Shown one piece after another: positions 7,297 to 15,886 of a DNA stretch of 64,000 bases. The notes under the pieces are model-generated. The model had not been told where the DNA came from, did not search any database, and saw only the letters and a list, made by a program, of their open reading frames with translations. The stretch spans positions 2,232,001 through 2,296,000 of the forward strand of contig NZ_JBMSEB010000001.1 of the NCBI RefSeq assembly GCF_049446075.1. The letters run 5' to 3'. The position numbers were made by a program, and so were the translations under genes. This DNA comes from Humibacter sp049446075. Its GTDB lineage: Bacteria > Actinomycetota > Actinomycetes > Actinomycetales > Microbacteriaceae. Each line of letters begins with the position of its first letter. Within the stretch, counting starts at the first letter, position 1.

Positions 7297-7776
7297 GTGA
7301 GTCGCATCCCGATTGCAGAAGCAACCTCGGGCGAACGGGACCGCCGCGAAAGAGTGAAGCCTCAGAACGATCTGCCACCCGAAGGCATCACGATCGGCGA
7401 AGCCGCACTGCGCACCGGCGTGAGCGTCCACACGCTTCGCTACTACGAGCGCGCCGGACTTGTCGTCACGCCCGTCGGCCGCACCAGCACGGGCCGGCGC
7501 CGTTACCACCACATCGATCTCAAGTGGATCGTGATCTGCACCAAGCTGCGCGCTACCGGGATGCCGATCAACGGCATCCGCAAGTACGCCGAGCTGGTCG
7601 CGGCGGGGCCGGGCAACGAGCAAGAACGGCTCGAACTGCTCGAGACGCATCGCGCCAAGGTGCTCGAGCGGCTCGCAGAGGTGCAGGAGAACCTGAAGAC
7701 GATCGACCACAAGATCGCGGTCTACCGGGGGAGCATGGCCGCAGGCGACGCCGACCGACTCTGGGCGCCGCGGTAG
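7297..7776 (+). CDS. MerR family transcriptional regulator
   Basis: The 159-residue regulator has an N-terminal winged helix with the signature ITIGEAALRTGVSVHTLRYYERAGLVV (residues about 31-57), followed by the wing and the long dimerisation helix TIDHKIAVYRGSMAAGDAD. There are no conserved cysteines near the C-terminus, so it is unlikely to sense metals; it resembles the regulators of organic stress or drug response. The GTG at 7297 has GAAAGGG 8 nt upstream; the longer GTG frame from 7237 would begin inside the operator and is rejected. The same 26-bp operator lies before this gene and before the convergent MFS gene, so it most likely controls both. A short DNA-binding recognition helix and effector pocket are not further interpretable. 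Confidence 0.85.
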   Translation: MSRIPIAEATSGERDRRERVKPQNDLPPEGITIGEAALRTGVSVHTLRYYERAGLVVTPVGRTSTGRRRYHHIDLKWIVICTKLRATGMPINGIRKYAELVAAGPGNEQERLELLETHRAKVLERLAEVQENLKTIDHKIAVYRGSMAAGDADRLWAPR

Positions 7777-7814
7777 GGCCTGTTGATCCTGACGCTGTGT
7801 CGGCACCGTGTCGA

Positions 7815-7934
7815 GGTTGAGCAGCGGCGGGGCCGCGTATCGAAACCCGGCATTCGTGCTGGGGATGGCAGCTGGTTGGCGATGGCAGCTGGTTGAGGGT
7901 TTCGATACGCGCGCTTTCGGCGAGCTACTCAACC
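7815..7934. repeat. Intergenic inverted repeat, GGTTGAG(T/C)AGC ... GCGTATCGAAACC type
   Basis: Left arm 7815-7848 (GGTTGAGCAGC to GTATCGAAACC) and right arm 7898-7934 (GGTTTCGATACGC to GCTACTCAACC) are inverted copies sharing both ends. Between them a 15-bp unit GATGGCAGCTGGTTG is directly repeated. It separates the convergent merR and MFS genes and may act as a bidirectional terminator; the MFS stop codon TAG is part of the right arm. Confidence 0.85.
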
Positions 7935-9421
7935 CGCGGGGTGGTGGCCGCACGGGCGGCGGTCGCGGCCGCCCGCGGGGTGGTGGCCGCGCGCGCGGCG
8001 GTCGCGGCCGCCCACGTGCCGGTGCTCAGCACGGCGAGCGCCGCGAGCACGAGTCCGAGGGCCAGGAGCATCCACCAGACTCCGTGCGCGGCATCCGTGA
8101 ACGCGACGGCCCCTCTGCCGAGCGTCGGTCCGACCACCGCTCCGGCGATCGCGACCCCGAGCGCTGTTCCGGCCTGCCTCCCCGAGGAGGCGAGTGATGC
8201 GGCAACACCGGCCATCGACCTGGGCATGCCCGACACGGCCGTGTTGCTGATCGGCGGATTCACCAGGCCGAGGAACAGGCCGACGGGCACGAAGAAGCAG
8301 AGCACGACGGGCATCCACGTCTGCGGCGCGAGCCACAGTAGAGCGAGGCCCGACACGGCGAGCGCAAATCCGGCGGTGACGAGCGGACGGCGTGCGCCGC
8401 GAGCGGCCACCATACGTCCGGAGATCGGCGAGAGCACCAGCACAAGCACTCCGATCGGCACGAGGCAGCACCCGGCGGCCCACGGCGAGAGGTCGCGCAC
8501 GTTCTGCAGATACAGCGTGATCACGAACAGGAACGCCTGAAACCCGCACATCGCGACAACGGCCATCACGAGAGCCGACACGAACGGCATACTGCGGAAC
8601 AGTCGAGGCTCAAGCAACGGTTCCCGTCGCCGGCGCTCGACGAGCACGAGCGCGACGGCGCTCAACACGCATGCCACGGCAATGCCGACGATGGCGGGCG
8701 AGCCCCAGCCGAGTGAGCCGCCCTCGATCACAGCGAACACGACGCCGCCGAGGAACACGGCAACCAGAAGCTGAGCGGGCGGGTCGAGTCGGCGAGGATG
8801 CGCCGCGCGAGACTCCGGCACGAACGTCGCGGTGAGCACGATGGCGAGGATGACCACAGGCACGTTGACCACGAAGATCGAGCGCCAGCCGAACGAGTCG
8901 ACCAGAAACCCGCCGAGTACCGGCCCGAGCACGAGCGCGAGGCCGCTCATCGAGCCGAACACGCCGATCGCACGCGCACGTTCGGCCGCATCGGGGAAGG
9001 TGTTCGCGACGATGGCCATCGCAACGGGGTTCAGCATGGCGCCTCCGACCGCCTGCGCAGCACGTGCCGCGATCAGCCACCCGATCGTCGGCGCGAGGCC
9101 GCACGCGAGCGACCCGATGCCGAAGATCGCGAGGCCGACGAGGAACATCCGGCGTCGCCCGAAGCGGTCGGCGAGCGAGCCCGACACCACGAGCAAGACG
9201 GCGAGAACCAGCGCGTAGGCATCCACGGTCCATTGCAGGCCGGAAGGCGAGGCATCCAATTCCCGGCGCATGTCGGGCAGGGCGACGTTCACGATGGAGA
9301 GGTCCATCACGACCACCACCATGCTCATGCAGCAGATCGCCAGAACGAGCAGGCGCCTCCGCCGGTCGGCGTCGGGCGTCTGCACTGGATTCGGTACGCG
9401 GATTCCGCTCGTCGTGGGCAT
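7925..9421 (-). CDS. MFS multidrug exporter, DHA2-like (14 TM)
   Basis: A 498-residue MFS transporter with about 14 membrane helices. Helix 1 is preceded by a polar tail (to about residue 24). The motif A loop GSLADRFGRRRMFLVG follows helix 2 (about 82-97) and the motif C helix VFGSMSGLALVLGPVLGGFLVDSFGWRSIFVVNVPV lies at about 152-187, both hallmarks of drug:H+ antiporters of the EmrB/QacA type. The C-terminal 30 residues are Ala/Thr/Arg repeats encoded by a GC-rich duplication that runs into the intergenic repeat. The promoter is MerR-like: TTGACT, 19-bp spacer, TACGGT, then 7 nt to the ATG, implying a leaderless mRNA. MerR activation on sensing the exported drug is the natural model. Confidence 0.87.
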   Translation of the reverse strand: MPTTSGIRVPNPVQTPDADRRRRLLVLAICCMSMVVVVMDLSIVNVALPDMRRELDASPSGLQWTVDAYALVLAVLLVVSGSLADRFGRRRMFLVGLAIFGIGSLACGLAPTIGWLIAARAAQAVGGAMLNPVAMAIVANTFPDAAERARAIGVFGSMSGLALVLGPVLGGFLVDSFGWRSIFVVNVPVVILAIVLTATFVPESRAAHPRRLDPPAQLLVAVFLGGVVFAVIEGGSLGWGSPAIVGIAVACVLSAVALVLVERRRREPLLEPRLFRSMPFVSALVMAVVAMCGFQAFLFVITLYLQNVRDLSPWAAGCCLVPIGVLVLVLSPISGRMVAARGARRPLVTAGFALAVSGLALLWLAPQTWMPVVLCFFVPVGLFLGLVNPPISNTAVSGMPRSMAGVAASLASSGRQAGTALGVAIAGAVVGPTLGRGAVAFTDAAHGVWWMLLALGLVLAALAVLSTGTWAAATAARAATTPRAAATAARAATTPRVE

Positions 9422-9430
9422 GCCCTCGAC

Positions 9431-9456
9431 CGTAGGATCTAGAGCGCGCTCGAAGT
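9431..9456 (-). promoter_or_regulatory. MerR-type operator/promoter, copy 2 (MFS promoter)
   Basis: On the minus strand: -35 TTGACT, 19-bp spacer holding the perfect palindrome GAGCGCGCTC, -10 TACGGT ending 7 nt before the MFS start codon. The 19-bp spacer is the classic distance that needs MerR-type DNA untwisting. It overlaps the stop codon of the neighbouring hydrolase gene. The CTAGAGCGCGCTCGAAGT core matches copy 1 at 7228-7247. Confidence 0.8.
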
Positions 9457-10194
9457 CAAGGCGCCCGAGAGGAACCGCACGATCTCGGGCGTCACCTCGT
9501 CTGCTCTATCGCGCAGCACGGTGTGCGAACCGCCTGGCACGATCCATAGCGCCGCCTTCGGGATCGCCTCGGCGAGCGCCCGCGTATGCGGCCGCCTGAT
9601 CAGATCGCGCTGTCCCGCCAGCACGAGCGTGGGCACGTCGATGTGCGCCAGGTCGCTCAGCGACATTCCCGGTGAATCGAGCATCAGCCGAAGCAGCTCA
9701 TACCTGCGAGCGCGCTTCGGGATCCGCCGAGCGAACCGCGCGGGCAGGGCGAGGAGGCGAAGGCCCCAGCGCACTCCGAACCTCATGCCTGCTGCGCCGA
9801 TGTTGCCCGACGCAAGCACGAGCGACGCAACGAGCTCCGGATGCCGCAGCGCGAGCAGCATCGCCACGTTCGCGCCGTCCGAGAACCCGAGCACGTCGAA
9901 CGGCTCGGGGCGGGCACCCGTTCCTGCTCCGAGGTCGCGGATCACGTCCGCGGCGTCGTCGGCCATGCGGGCCAGCGTGAGCGGACCGACGCCACGCGCC
10001 GAGCGGCCCTGGCCTCTGCAGTCCATCGCCACGACTCGGCGTTGCTTCGCCAGGATCGGCACGTTCCGGTCGAAGTAGTGCAGGTCACCGGAGTTGCCGT
10101 GGATGAGCAGTATGGGCCGGCCGCTGCCGCGCACCTCGACGTGGAGGTCGCCGACCATGCGCTCGATCCCGGCCGGCAGCGGCGAGCTGCTCAT
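9439..10194 (-). CDS. Alpha/beta fold hydrolase
   Basis: The 251-residue protein has a complete alpha/beta hydrolase layout: oxyanion loop LLIHGNSG (about 29-36), nucleophile elbow GFSDGAN (about 101-107), acid in LAGQRDLI (about 200) and histidine in PGGSHTVL (about 228). It has no signal peptide. The substrate is unknown; short lipase/esterase-like lid regions are seen between strands 6 and 7. The start is leaderless: TAGCGT ends 6 nt before the ATG. It lies downstream of GH35 in reverse orientation order but has its own promoter, and its last codons overlap the MFS promoter. Confidence 0.85.
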   Translation of the reverse strand: MSSSPLPAGIERMVGDLHVEVRGSGRPILLIHGNSGDLHYFDRNVPILAKQRRVVAMDCRGQGRSARGVGPLTLARMADDAADVIRDLGAGTGARPEPFDVLGFSDGANVAMLLALRHPELVASLVLASGNIGAAGMRFGVRWGLRLLALPARFARRIPKRARRYELLRLMLDSPGMSLSDLAHIDVPTLVLAGQRDLIRRPHTRALAEAIPKAALWIVPGGSHTVLRDRADEVTPEIVRFLSGALTSSAL

Positions 10195-10281
10195 GCAGCG
10201 ACGCTAGATGAGGATGCTGTGGCGCGGCAATGCCGTGGCTGAGGGTCGCGTAAACGGCCGGCGCGACCGGCGACGGCGCTA

Positions 10282-12066
10282 CTACTCCTCGGTGTGCCCG
10301 AGGTGAGCGTCTGTCACGAAGGCGGCGCGGGCACGCGGCAACGCATCCAGCTCCAGCACGACGAGGTCGTTGCTGCCTGGCAGGGTCGCGCCTTCGGGAA
10401 TGTACAGCGTTCGCTGGGGCCCGGCGCTCCAGTAACGGCCGAGCGGGAAGCCGTTGATCCAGGCAGCGCCCTTGCCCCAGCCTGCCGTGTCGAGGAACAG
10501 GTCGGCCGAGGCGTCCAGCTCGAAGGTCGCGTGATGGAAACGGGGAAGCGACGGGTCGGCGCCCTCGGCGGGACGGCCGGCTCGCGCCGGCGGCTCGTCA
10601 CGGGCACCGGAAACGACGGACGTCGCGAGTGCGTCGACGTTCATAACGAGGGTCTCCCACCGCTCGAGCGGTATTCCATCCAGGGTCGCCGGCCCGATCA
10701 GGCCCTTGCACTCGCCGATCCGAGGGCCGTAGTCCACGCGGCCCTCGTCCTCGACCAAGACGAGCAGTTCGCGGCCGGCCGGCACGACGATCGCACGCTC
10801 GTGCCGTTCGCGCCCGAGCACACCGACGCGCACGCCGTCGACGAACACGATGGCTCGGTCGCGCACCTCCTCGAACGCGAGCAGTGCCGCGGCACGATTC
10901 GGCAGCCCTGCGCGATACGCGAGCAGCCCGCGGTACACGCCGAGATCTTCCATCGTCGGGAGGGTGTCGTGGGCGACCCACGGGTTCGCGGCGGCCGCGG
11001 CATCCATCAGGCCCACGCCGGGGATAAGCGACACCTCGAACGCCGGGGCTGGTGCCGACGGCTGCGGCTCGAAGTCGGGAACCGGTGCGTACTTCGCGAT
11101 CACGGAGCGGAATGCCCAGAATTTCTCGGTGGGCCGCCCGGCCTCGTCGATCGGAGCGTCGTAGTCGTACGAGGTCGTGATCGGCTGGTACACGCCCTTG
11201 TCGTTGGCGCCGTTGGTGAAGCCGAAGTTGGTGCCGCCGTGCGCCATGTAGATGTTCACGGATGCCCCTGCAGAAAGCAGCGCATCGAGCTCGGCAGCGG
11301 ATGCCTGGGCGGGCGTCGTGTGATGGTGCGCGCCCCAGTTGTCGAACCAGCCGCACCAGAACTCGCCGCACATGAGCGGCCCGGCCGGCTGCTCCCGCCG
11401 CAGGTGGGCGAGGCGCTCAGCGGTGTGCGATCCGAACGAGGCGGTCTTGTGCAGCTCGGGGAGGCTGCCGTCGGCGATCATGGATCCGCTCGGCTGATCG
11501 ACCGAGATCAGCGGAACTGTGATGCCGGATGCCAAAGTCACGTCGGTCAGTTCGCGCAGGTAATCCTTGTCCGCCCCGTACGCGCCGTACTCGTTCTCGA
11601 CCTGCACGAGGATGACTGGTCCTCCGTTGTCTATCTGCAACGGAGCCACGAGGCGGAGCACGTGACGGAGGTAACGCTTCGCGGGCTCGAGGAAGCGGGC
11701 ATCCGTGCTCCGCATGCGTACGTCGGGGTCGGCCAGAAGCCATCCGGGGAGCCCGCCGCCGTCCCACTCGGCGCAGATGTACGGGCCGGGGCGCACGATC
11801 GCGAACATGCCCTCCTCGGCCACGACCTCGAGGAAGCGTCCGAGGTCGAGACGTGGGTCGTCGGTGACGAATCGTGCCGGCTGCGGCTCGTGCGCGTTCC
11901 ACGGAACGTAGGTCTCGATGGTGTTGAGGCCCATCATGCGCGCCATGCGGATGCGCTCGGCCCAGTGCTGCGGATGCACTCGGAAGTAGTGCAGTGCTCC
12001 CGAGATGACGCGGAACGGCTTCTCGTCGAGCAGGAAATCGTCTGACCCGATTTCGAAACGACCCAT
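10282..12066 (-). CDS. Glycoside hydrolase family 35 beta-galactosidase
   Basis: The 594-residue enzyme opens directly with the family-35 TIM barrel: RVISGALHYFRVHPQHWAERI (about 19-39), GLNTIETYVPWNAHEP, and RPGPYICAEWDGGGLPGWL. The acid/base glutamate lies in LVQVENEYG (about 155) and the nucleophile in MCGEFWCGWFDNWG (about 235). Beta-sandwich domains with a jelly-roll end (GWGKGAAWINGFPLGRYW) follow. There is no signal peptide, so it acts in the cytoplasm on imported beta-galactosides. GGAG precedes the ATG by 8 nt. It is the last gene of the ABC sugar operon, separated from the binding-protein gene by an intergenic hairpin repeat that could lower its expression. Confidence 0.93.
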   Translation of the reverse strand: MGRFEIGSDDFLLDEKPFRVISGALHYFRVHPQHWAERIRMARMMGLNTIETYVPWNAHEPQPARFVTDDPRLDLGRFLEVVAEEGMFAIVRPGPYICAEWDGGGLPGWLLADPDVRMRSTDARFLEPAKRYLRHVLRLVAPLQIDNGGPVILVQVENEYGAYGADKDYLRELTDVTLASGITVPLISVDQPSGSMIADGSLPELHKTASFGSHTAERLAHLRREQPAGPLMCGEFWCGWFDNWGAHHHTTPAQASAAELDALLSAGASVNIYMAHGGTNFGFTNGANDKGVYQPITTSYDYDAPIDEAGRPTEKFWAFRSVIAKYAPVPDFEPQPSAPAPAFEVSLIPGVGLMDAAAAANPWVAHDTLPTMEDLGVYRGLLAYRAGLPNRAAALLAFEEVRDRAIVFVDGVRVGVLGRERHERAIVVPAGRELLVLVEDEGRVDYGPRIGECKGLIGPATLDGIPLERWETLVMNVDALATSVVSGARDEPPARAGRPAEGADPSLPRFHHATFELDASADLFLDTAGWGKGAAWINGFPLGRYWSAGPQRTLYIPEGATLPGSNDLVVLELDALPRARAAFVTDAHLGHTEE

Positions 12067-12120
12067 GCGGGGAACTCCAGGTGTAAGAGCGCGGTTCACG
12101 TTCACTGAGCGGGCACGCCA

Positions 12121-12215
12121 CCGCCGGTTGAGTAGCCAGCGGAGCTGGCGTATCGAAACCAAGCCATACAGACGAGGTTTCGATACGCGGCCTCCGGCCG
12201 CTACTCAACCGGCGG
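12121..12215. repeat. Intergenic inverted repeat, complete copy (arms of 40 bp)
   Basis: Left arm 12121-12160 begins CCGCCGGTTGAGTAGC and ends GCGTATCGAAACC; right arm 12176-12215 is its inverted counterpart (GGTTTCGATACGC ... GCTACTCAACCGGCGG). The loop is 15 nt. It lies between the binding-protein gene and GH35 inside one operon, where it can fold into a long RNA hairpin, so it may serve as a processing site or partial terminator. Same family as the copies at 7815, 58734 and 60754. Confidence 0.92.
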
Positions 12216-12227
12216 TGGGTGGCGCGA

Positions 12228-13574
12228 TCAGCCGGCCTTGACCTTGAAGCCCTGCTGGTTGCCGTAGGTGACCAGCTGCTTCTGCCAGTCAAGCAGTGCC
12301 GAGTCCAGCGATGTCGCATTGCTGTACGACTGGCCGACCGTGTCCGAGAAGATGCTGTTCGCGTACACCTCGTACGGCAGGTACTGCCATCCGGGAACGA
12401 CGTTCTTCGCACCGTCGACGAGCACCTGGTTGATCTTCTGCCCGCCGAAGTAGGCAGGAGCCTGGTTCAGGAACGACTCGGAGTTCTGGTCGGCGACCGT
12501 CGACGGGAATCCGCCGCCCTTGCCGATGAAGATGCCGACGCTCTTCTTGCTGTCGTTCAGCCAACGCAGGAATCCGGCTGCGAGCGCCTGGTTCTTGCTC
12601 TGCTTCAGGACCGCCTCGGAGCTGCCGCCGTTCTCGGCATTCACCGGGGTGCCGTCGTAGGTCGGGATCGGAGCGACGGCCCACTGGCCGGAGCCGTCCG
12701 GCACCGACGACTCGAGCACGCCGGGCATCCATGCGCCCGTGATCAGCGTGGCGATGTCGCCGTTGCCGAGCGCCTTGTACCAGTCATCCGTCCAGCCGGG
12801 GGTCTGGGAGAGCAGCTTGTTCTCCACGAGCTGGTTCCAGACGGACGTGAACTTCTTGGAGCCCTCGTCTTGCAGGTTGATCGTGGCATTGGTGCCATCG
12901 ACCTGGAACGGATGCCCGCCCGCCTGCCAGATCATGCTTGTCATGAACCCGGGGTCGCCGCTGTCGGCCGTGATGTACGCGTTCGGGTTGGCCGCGTGCA
13001 GCTGCTTGGCCGCCGCGACGTACTCGTCCCACGTCTTGGGAACGGCGATGCCGTACTTGTCGAACTCGGTCTTGTTGTAGAACAACGCCATCGGGCCGGA
13101 GTCCTGCGGAAGCGCGACGAGCTTGTCCTGCACGTTCACGTTGTTCCAGGGACCGACCGAGAAGTCCTTCTTCAGCTTGTCGAAGCCGAACTGCTTCAGA
13201 TCGACGAGCGAGTCACTGAGTGCGAACTGCGGAAGCGCGTAGTACTCGAGCTGGGCGACATCCGGAGCGCCCTTGCCCGCCTTGATGGCGTTCTGCAGCT
13301 TCGTGTACTCCGTCGTGTTGGTGCCGGCGTTGACGACCTTCACCTTGACCTTCGGGTACTCCTTCTCGAACGCGGCGACCTGGTCCTTGGCCGCTGGCGT
13401 CCACGTCCAGTACGTGATGCTGCCGCCCTGCTTGAGGGCTGCGTCGACGTCGGTCGCGCTGCTGCTGCCCGAGCCGGACGACGAGCATCCGACCAGCGCC
13501 GCGGCGATGACCGCGCCTGCGGCTGCCACGGATGCGACTCGGCGGAGCGCCGAGGATCGCGGGAACTGCTTCAT
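12228..13574 (-). CDS. ABC transporter sugar-binding lipoprotein
   Basis: A 448-residue family 1 extracellular solute-binding protein. The signal peptide ends in the lipobox ALVGC (Cys30), followed by a Ser/Gly linker, so the mature protein is lipid-anchored outside the membrane. The mature part shows the usual order GSITYWTWTPAAKDQVAAFEKEYP, KAGKGAPDVAQLEYYALPQF and the hinge LVALPQDSGPMALFYNKTEFDKYGI (about 145-170). AAAGG lies 8 nt before the ATG. Its two permeases lie just upstream on the same strand and GH35 downstream, which points to a beta-galactoside or galactose-containing oligosaccharide as ligand. No ATPase gene is present; such systems use a shared MsiK/MalK-type ATPase encoded elsewhere. 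Confidence 0.92.
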   Translation of the reverse strand: MKQFPRSSALRRVASVAAAGAVIAAALVGCSSSGSGSSSATDVDAALKQGGSITYWTWTPAAKDQVAAFEKEYPKVKVKVVNAGTNTTEYTKLQNAIKAGKGAPDVAQLEYYALPQFALSDSLVDLKQFGFDKLKKDFSVGPWNNVNVQDKLVALPQDSGPMALFYNKTEFDKYGIAVPKTWDEYVAAAKQLHAANPNAYITADSGDPGFMTSMIWQAGGHPFQVDGTNATINLQDEGSKKFTSVWNQLVENKLLSQTPGWTDDWYKALGNGDIATLITGAWMPGVLESSVPDGSGQWAVAPIPTYDGTPVNAENGGSSEAVLKQSKNQALAAGFLRWLNDSKKSVGIFIGKGGGFPSTVADQNSESFLNQAPAYFGGQKINQVLVDGAKNVVPGWQYLPYEVYANSIFSDTVGQSYSNATSLDSALLDWQKQLVTYGNQQGFKVKAG

Positions 13575-13610
13575 TGTGTGCCTTTCACTTCATCGGGAGG
13601 GGGGAATGGA

Positions 13611-14573
13611 TCAGGACTTGACGCTTCCGGCGGCCAGACCCGACTGCCAGTAGCGCTGCAGGAAGAGGAAGGCGACCACGATCGGCACGATCGTGAGCAG
13701 GCTTCCCGTGATGACGAGGTTGAAGATGGGCTGCGCGCCCACGCCTGTTGCCTGGGCGCTCCACTGGCTCAGGCCGACCGTGAGGGGGTACCACGTGGGG
13801 TCGCTGAGCATGATGAGCGGCAGGAAGTAGTTGTTCCAGGTGGCGACGATGGCGAACAGCAGCACGGTCACGATGCCGGGCGCTAGGAGCCGCAGCGAGA
13901 TGGTGAAGAACGTGCGCACCTCACCCGAGCCGTCCATGCGCGCAGCCTCGAGAACCTCGGTCGGCACGGCGTCGATTGCGAACGTCCAGACCAGGTACAG
14001 GCCGAACGGGCTGATGAGCGAAGGCAGGATGACCGCCCACGGTGTATTCGTCAGGCCGATTTGGCTGAAGAGCAGGAACGTGGGCACGGCGAGCGCCGTT
14101 CCGGGAACGGCGATGGCGCCGAGCACGACGGCGAACACCGCACGGCGCCCGCGGAAGGCGAACTTCGCCAGCCCGTAGCCGGCAAGAGTGGCCAAGAGCG
14201 TCGCGCCGCCGGCACCCACCACCACGTAGAGCAGCGTGTTGCCGAACCAGTGCAGGAAGATGCCGTCTTTGTAGGTGAACGTCTCTGCGATGTTCTGGAA
14301 CAGCGCGAACTTGTGTCCGAAGCCCAGTCCGAAGGTGGAGAAGAGGTCGCCCTGCGTCTTGGTGGCGTTGACGATGAGCCATACGAGGGGGACGAACGAA
14401 TAGATGACGAAGAGCGCCATCACGATCGTGAGCACGATGTTCCTGCGTGGCCGGCCCGAGTTGCCTGAGCGACGACGCGAGCGGGTGCTGCGGCGGGAGA
14501 CCGCGGGGCGACGGATGCCGGCAGTCGCGTTCGCCTGGGCATCCGTGCGGTGGGCTGTGGTTGCGGTGCTCAT
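13611..14573 (-). CDS. ABC sugar permease, MalG-like
   Basis: The 320-residue inner-membrane permease has a basic 45-residue N-terminal tail, then six membrane helices. The cytoplasmic EAA loop VLEAARMDGSGEVRTFFTISLRLLAPGI (about 215-242) contacts the ATPase. Its first four bases overlap the end of the MalF-like gene (ATGA), so the two are translationally coupled. It follows the typical CUT1 order and serves the adjacent sugar-binding lipoprotein. Nothing in the sequence is unusual except the long arginine/serine-rich tail, which recurs in the partner permease. Confidence 0.92.
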   Translation of the reverse strand: MSTATTAHRTDAQANATAGIRRPAVSRRSTRSRRRSGNSGRPRRNIVLTIVMALFVIYSFVPLVWLIVNATKTQGDLFSTFGLGFGHKFALFQNIAETFTYKDGIFLHWFGNTLLYVVVGAGGATLLATLAGYGLAKFAFRGRRAVFAVVLGAIAVPGTALAVPTFLLFSQIGLTNTPWAVILPSLISPFGLYLVWTFAIDAVPTEVLEAARMDGSGEVRTFFTISLRLLAPGIVTVLLFAIVATWNNYFLPLIMLSDPTWYPLTVGLSQWSAQATGVGAQPIFNLVITGSLLTIVPIVVAFLFLQRYWQSGLAAGSVKS

Positions 14574-15604
14574 CGGTTCTCCGCTCTCGTTCCGCGCACC
14601 TGAACCACGTAGGCGATCACCGCGGTGATCACGCCCATGACGATGGCGACGGTGGCCGAGTAGTTGAACTGCTGGCCGGCGAACGAGAGGTTGTAGGCGT
14701 ACATGTTCGGGGTGAAGTAGCTGCTGATGGCGTTCGGGGCGAGCGGCTGCAGCAGGTTGGGCTCGTTGAACAGCTGGAAGCTGCCGATGATCGAGAAGAT
14801 GACCGCGATCACGATGGAGCCGCGCACGGCGGGCAGCTTGATGCTGAAGATGGTGCGCCACGCACCCGCGCCGTCGAGCTCGGCGGCCTCGTAGAGGTCG
14901 GGGGAGATCACCCGGAGCGCCGAGTAGAAGATGAGCATGTTGTAGCCCATGAACTCCCAGGTGACGATGTTGCCGATCGAGCCGAGGATCCACGATTTGG
15001 CGAGTGGGGCGAGGTTCCAGCCGAACGCGTCGTTGACGGCGGCGGTCAAGCCGAACTGGTCGCCGTAGATGAATCCCCAGATGAGGGCGGCGACCACGCC
15101 GGGAACGGCGTAGGGCAGGAAGATCGCAATACGGAAGAACGAGGCGCCGTGCAGGCGGGCACTGTCGAGCGCGAGCGCGGCGACGAGCGAGAGCACGAGC
15201 ATGATCGGCACCTGCACCACGAGGAAGAGCAGGACCCGCAGGAACGACTCCCAGAACTTCGCGTCCTGGAACAGCGTGACGTAGTTGCCGAGGCCCACGA
15301 AGGTGGTGCCGCCGATCAGCTGCGTGCGGAAGACGCTGAGGTAGAGCGCGTAGACGATGGGCGCGACGATGAACAGCGCGAGGCCGATCATGAACGGCGT
15401 CACGAAGCCGACGCCGGCCATCGAGACGCGTCGCTGAAGAACCGATCGCTTGCGACGACCGCGCGGAGACGAGGGTCGTGTTCCAGCCGCGGGCTTCGAC
15501 CTGGTTCCTGGCGCCGACGCCGCTCTGATTGCGGGTGCCGGCGTCGATCGACTTCCGGGCGGCGGCGCAGCGGATGTCTCGGCTGACGGGGTGATGGACG
15601 GCAC
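14570..15604 (-). CDS. ABC sugar permease, MalF-like
   Basis: A 344-residue permease with an N-terminal Ala/Ser/Pro-rich cytoplasmic tail of about 55 residues, six helices and the EAA loop DLYEAAELDGAGAWRTIFSIKLPAV (about 232-256). It is the promoter-proximal gene of the operon; the GTG start has GAGGAA 9 nt upstream. The promoter region carries the perfect 16-bp palindrome at 15634-15649, expected to bind the divergently encoded LacI protein. Usually the binding protein comes first in such operons; here the permeases do. Confidence 0.92.
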   Translation of the reverse strand: MPSITPSAETSAAPPPGSRSTPAPAIRAASAPGTRSKPAAGTRPSSPRGRRKRSVLQRRVSMAGVGFVTPFMIGLALFIVAPIVYALYLSVFRTQLIGGTTFVGLGNYVTLFQDAKFWESFLRVLLFLVVQVPIMLVLSLVAALALDSARLHGASFFRIAIFLPYAVPGVVAALIWGFIYGDQFGLTAAVNDAFGWNLAPLAKSWILGSIGNIVTWEFMGYNMLIFYSALRVISPDLYEAAELDGAGAWRTIFSIKLPAVRGSIVIAVIFSIIGSFQLFNEPNLLQPLAPNAISSYFTPNMYAYNLSFAGQQFNYSATVAIVMGVITAVIAYVVQVRGTRAENR

Positions 15605-15633
15605 GATTTCGGTTCCTCAACGAACGGTGTTCA

Positions 15634-15649
15634 CGTAAACATGTTTACG
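15634..15649. promoter_or_regulatory. LacI-type operator in the sugar operon promoter
   Basis: CGTAAACATGTTTACG is a perfect 16-bp palindrome located 30 bp upstream of the operon's first start codon and 238 bp before lacI. LacI-family operators are even, centrally CG- or TG-containing palindromes of this length, and a LacI gene is divergent from it. Repression of the ABC/GH35 operon is inferred. Confidence 0.75.
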
Positions 15650-15726
15650 CTAACATACTGGCGCGGCCGAGAACGTCGTGCCCCTGCCCCGCCCACGGGC
15701 CGCCGCCACGCACCGCCGCCCCGTCG

Positions 15727-15785
15727 TTCCGCTGTCGCACAACGCGGGTGCGGGCATCCGAGACCCGCGATGTGTGACAGCGGAA
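15727..15785. repeat. 23-bp stem hairpin between the sugar operon and lacI
   Basis: Left arm 15727-15749 (TTCCGCTGTCGCACA then ACGCGGGT) pairs with right arm 15763-15785 in 21 of 23 positions; the loop is 13 nt. It lies upstream of lacI in a 282-bp gap. It is not followed by a T run. It could be a leader hairpin of lacI, a binding site, or a small repetitive palindromic element; I cannot tell which. Confidence 0.8.
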
Positions 15786-15886
15786 GCAGGTGGGGTGGGT
15801 TGGTGTCGAGTGACACTGGCGAACCCGAGGTTGAATACGATGCAAGGAACCGCTCCGGCCGGCCCAGCGGACCGGAGCGAGACCCG

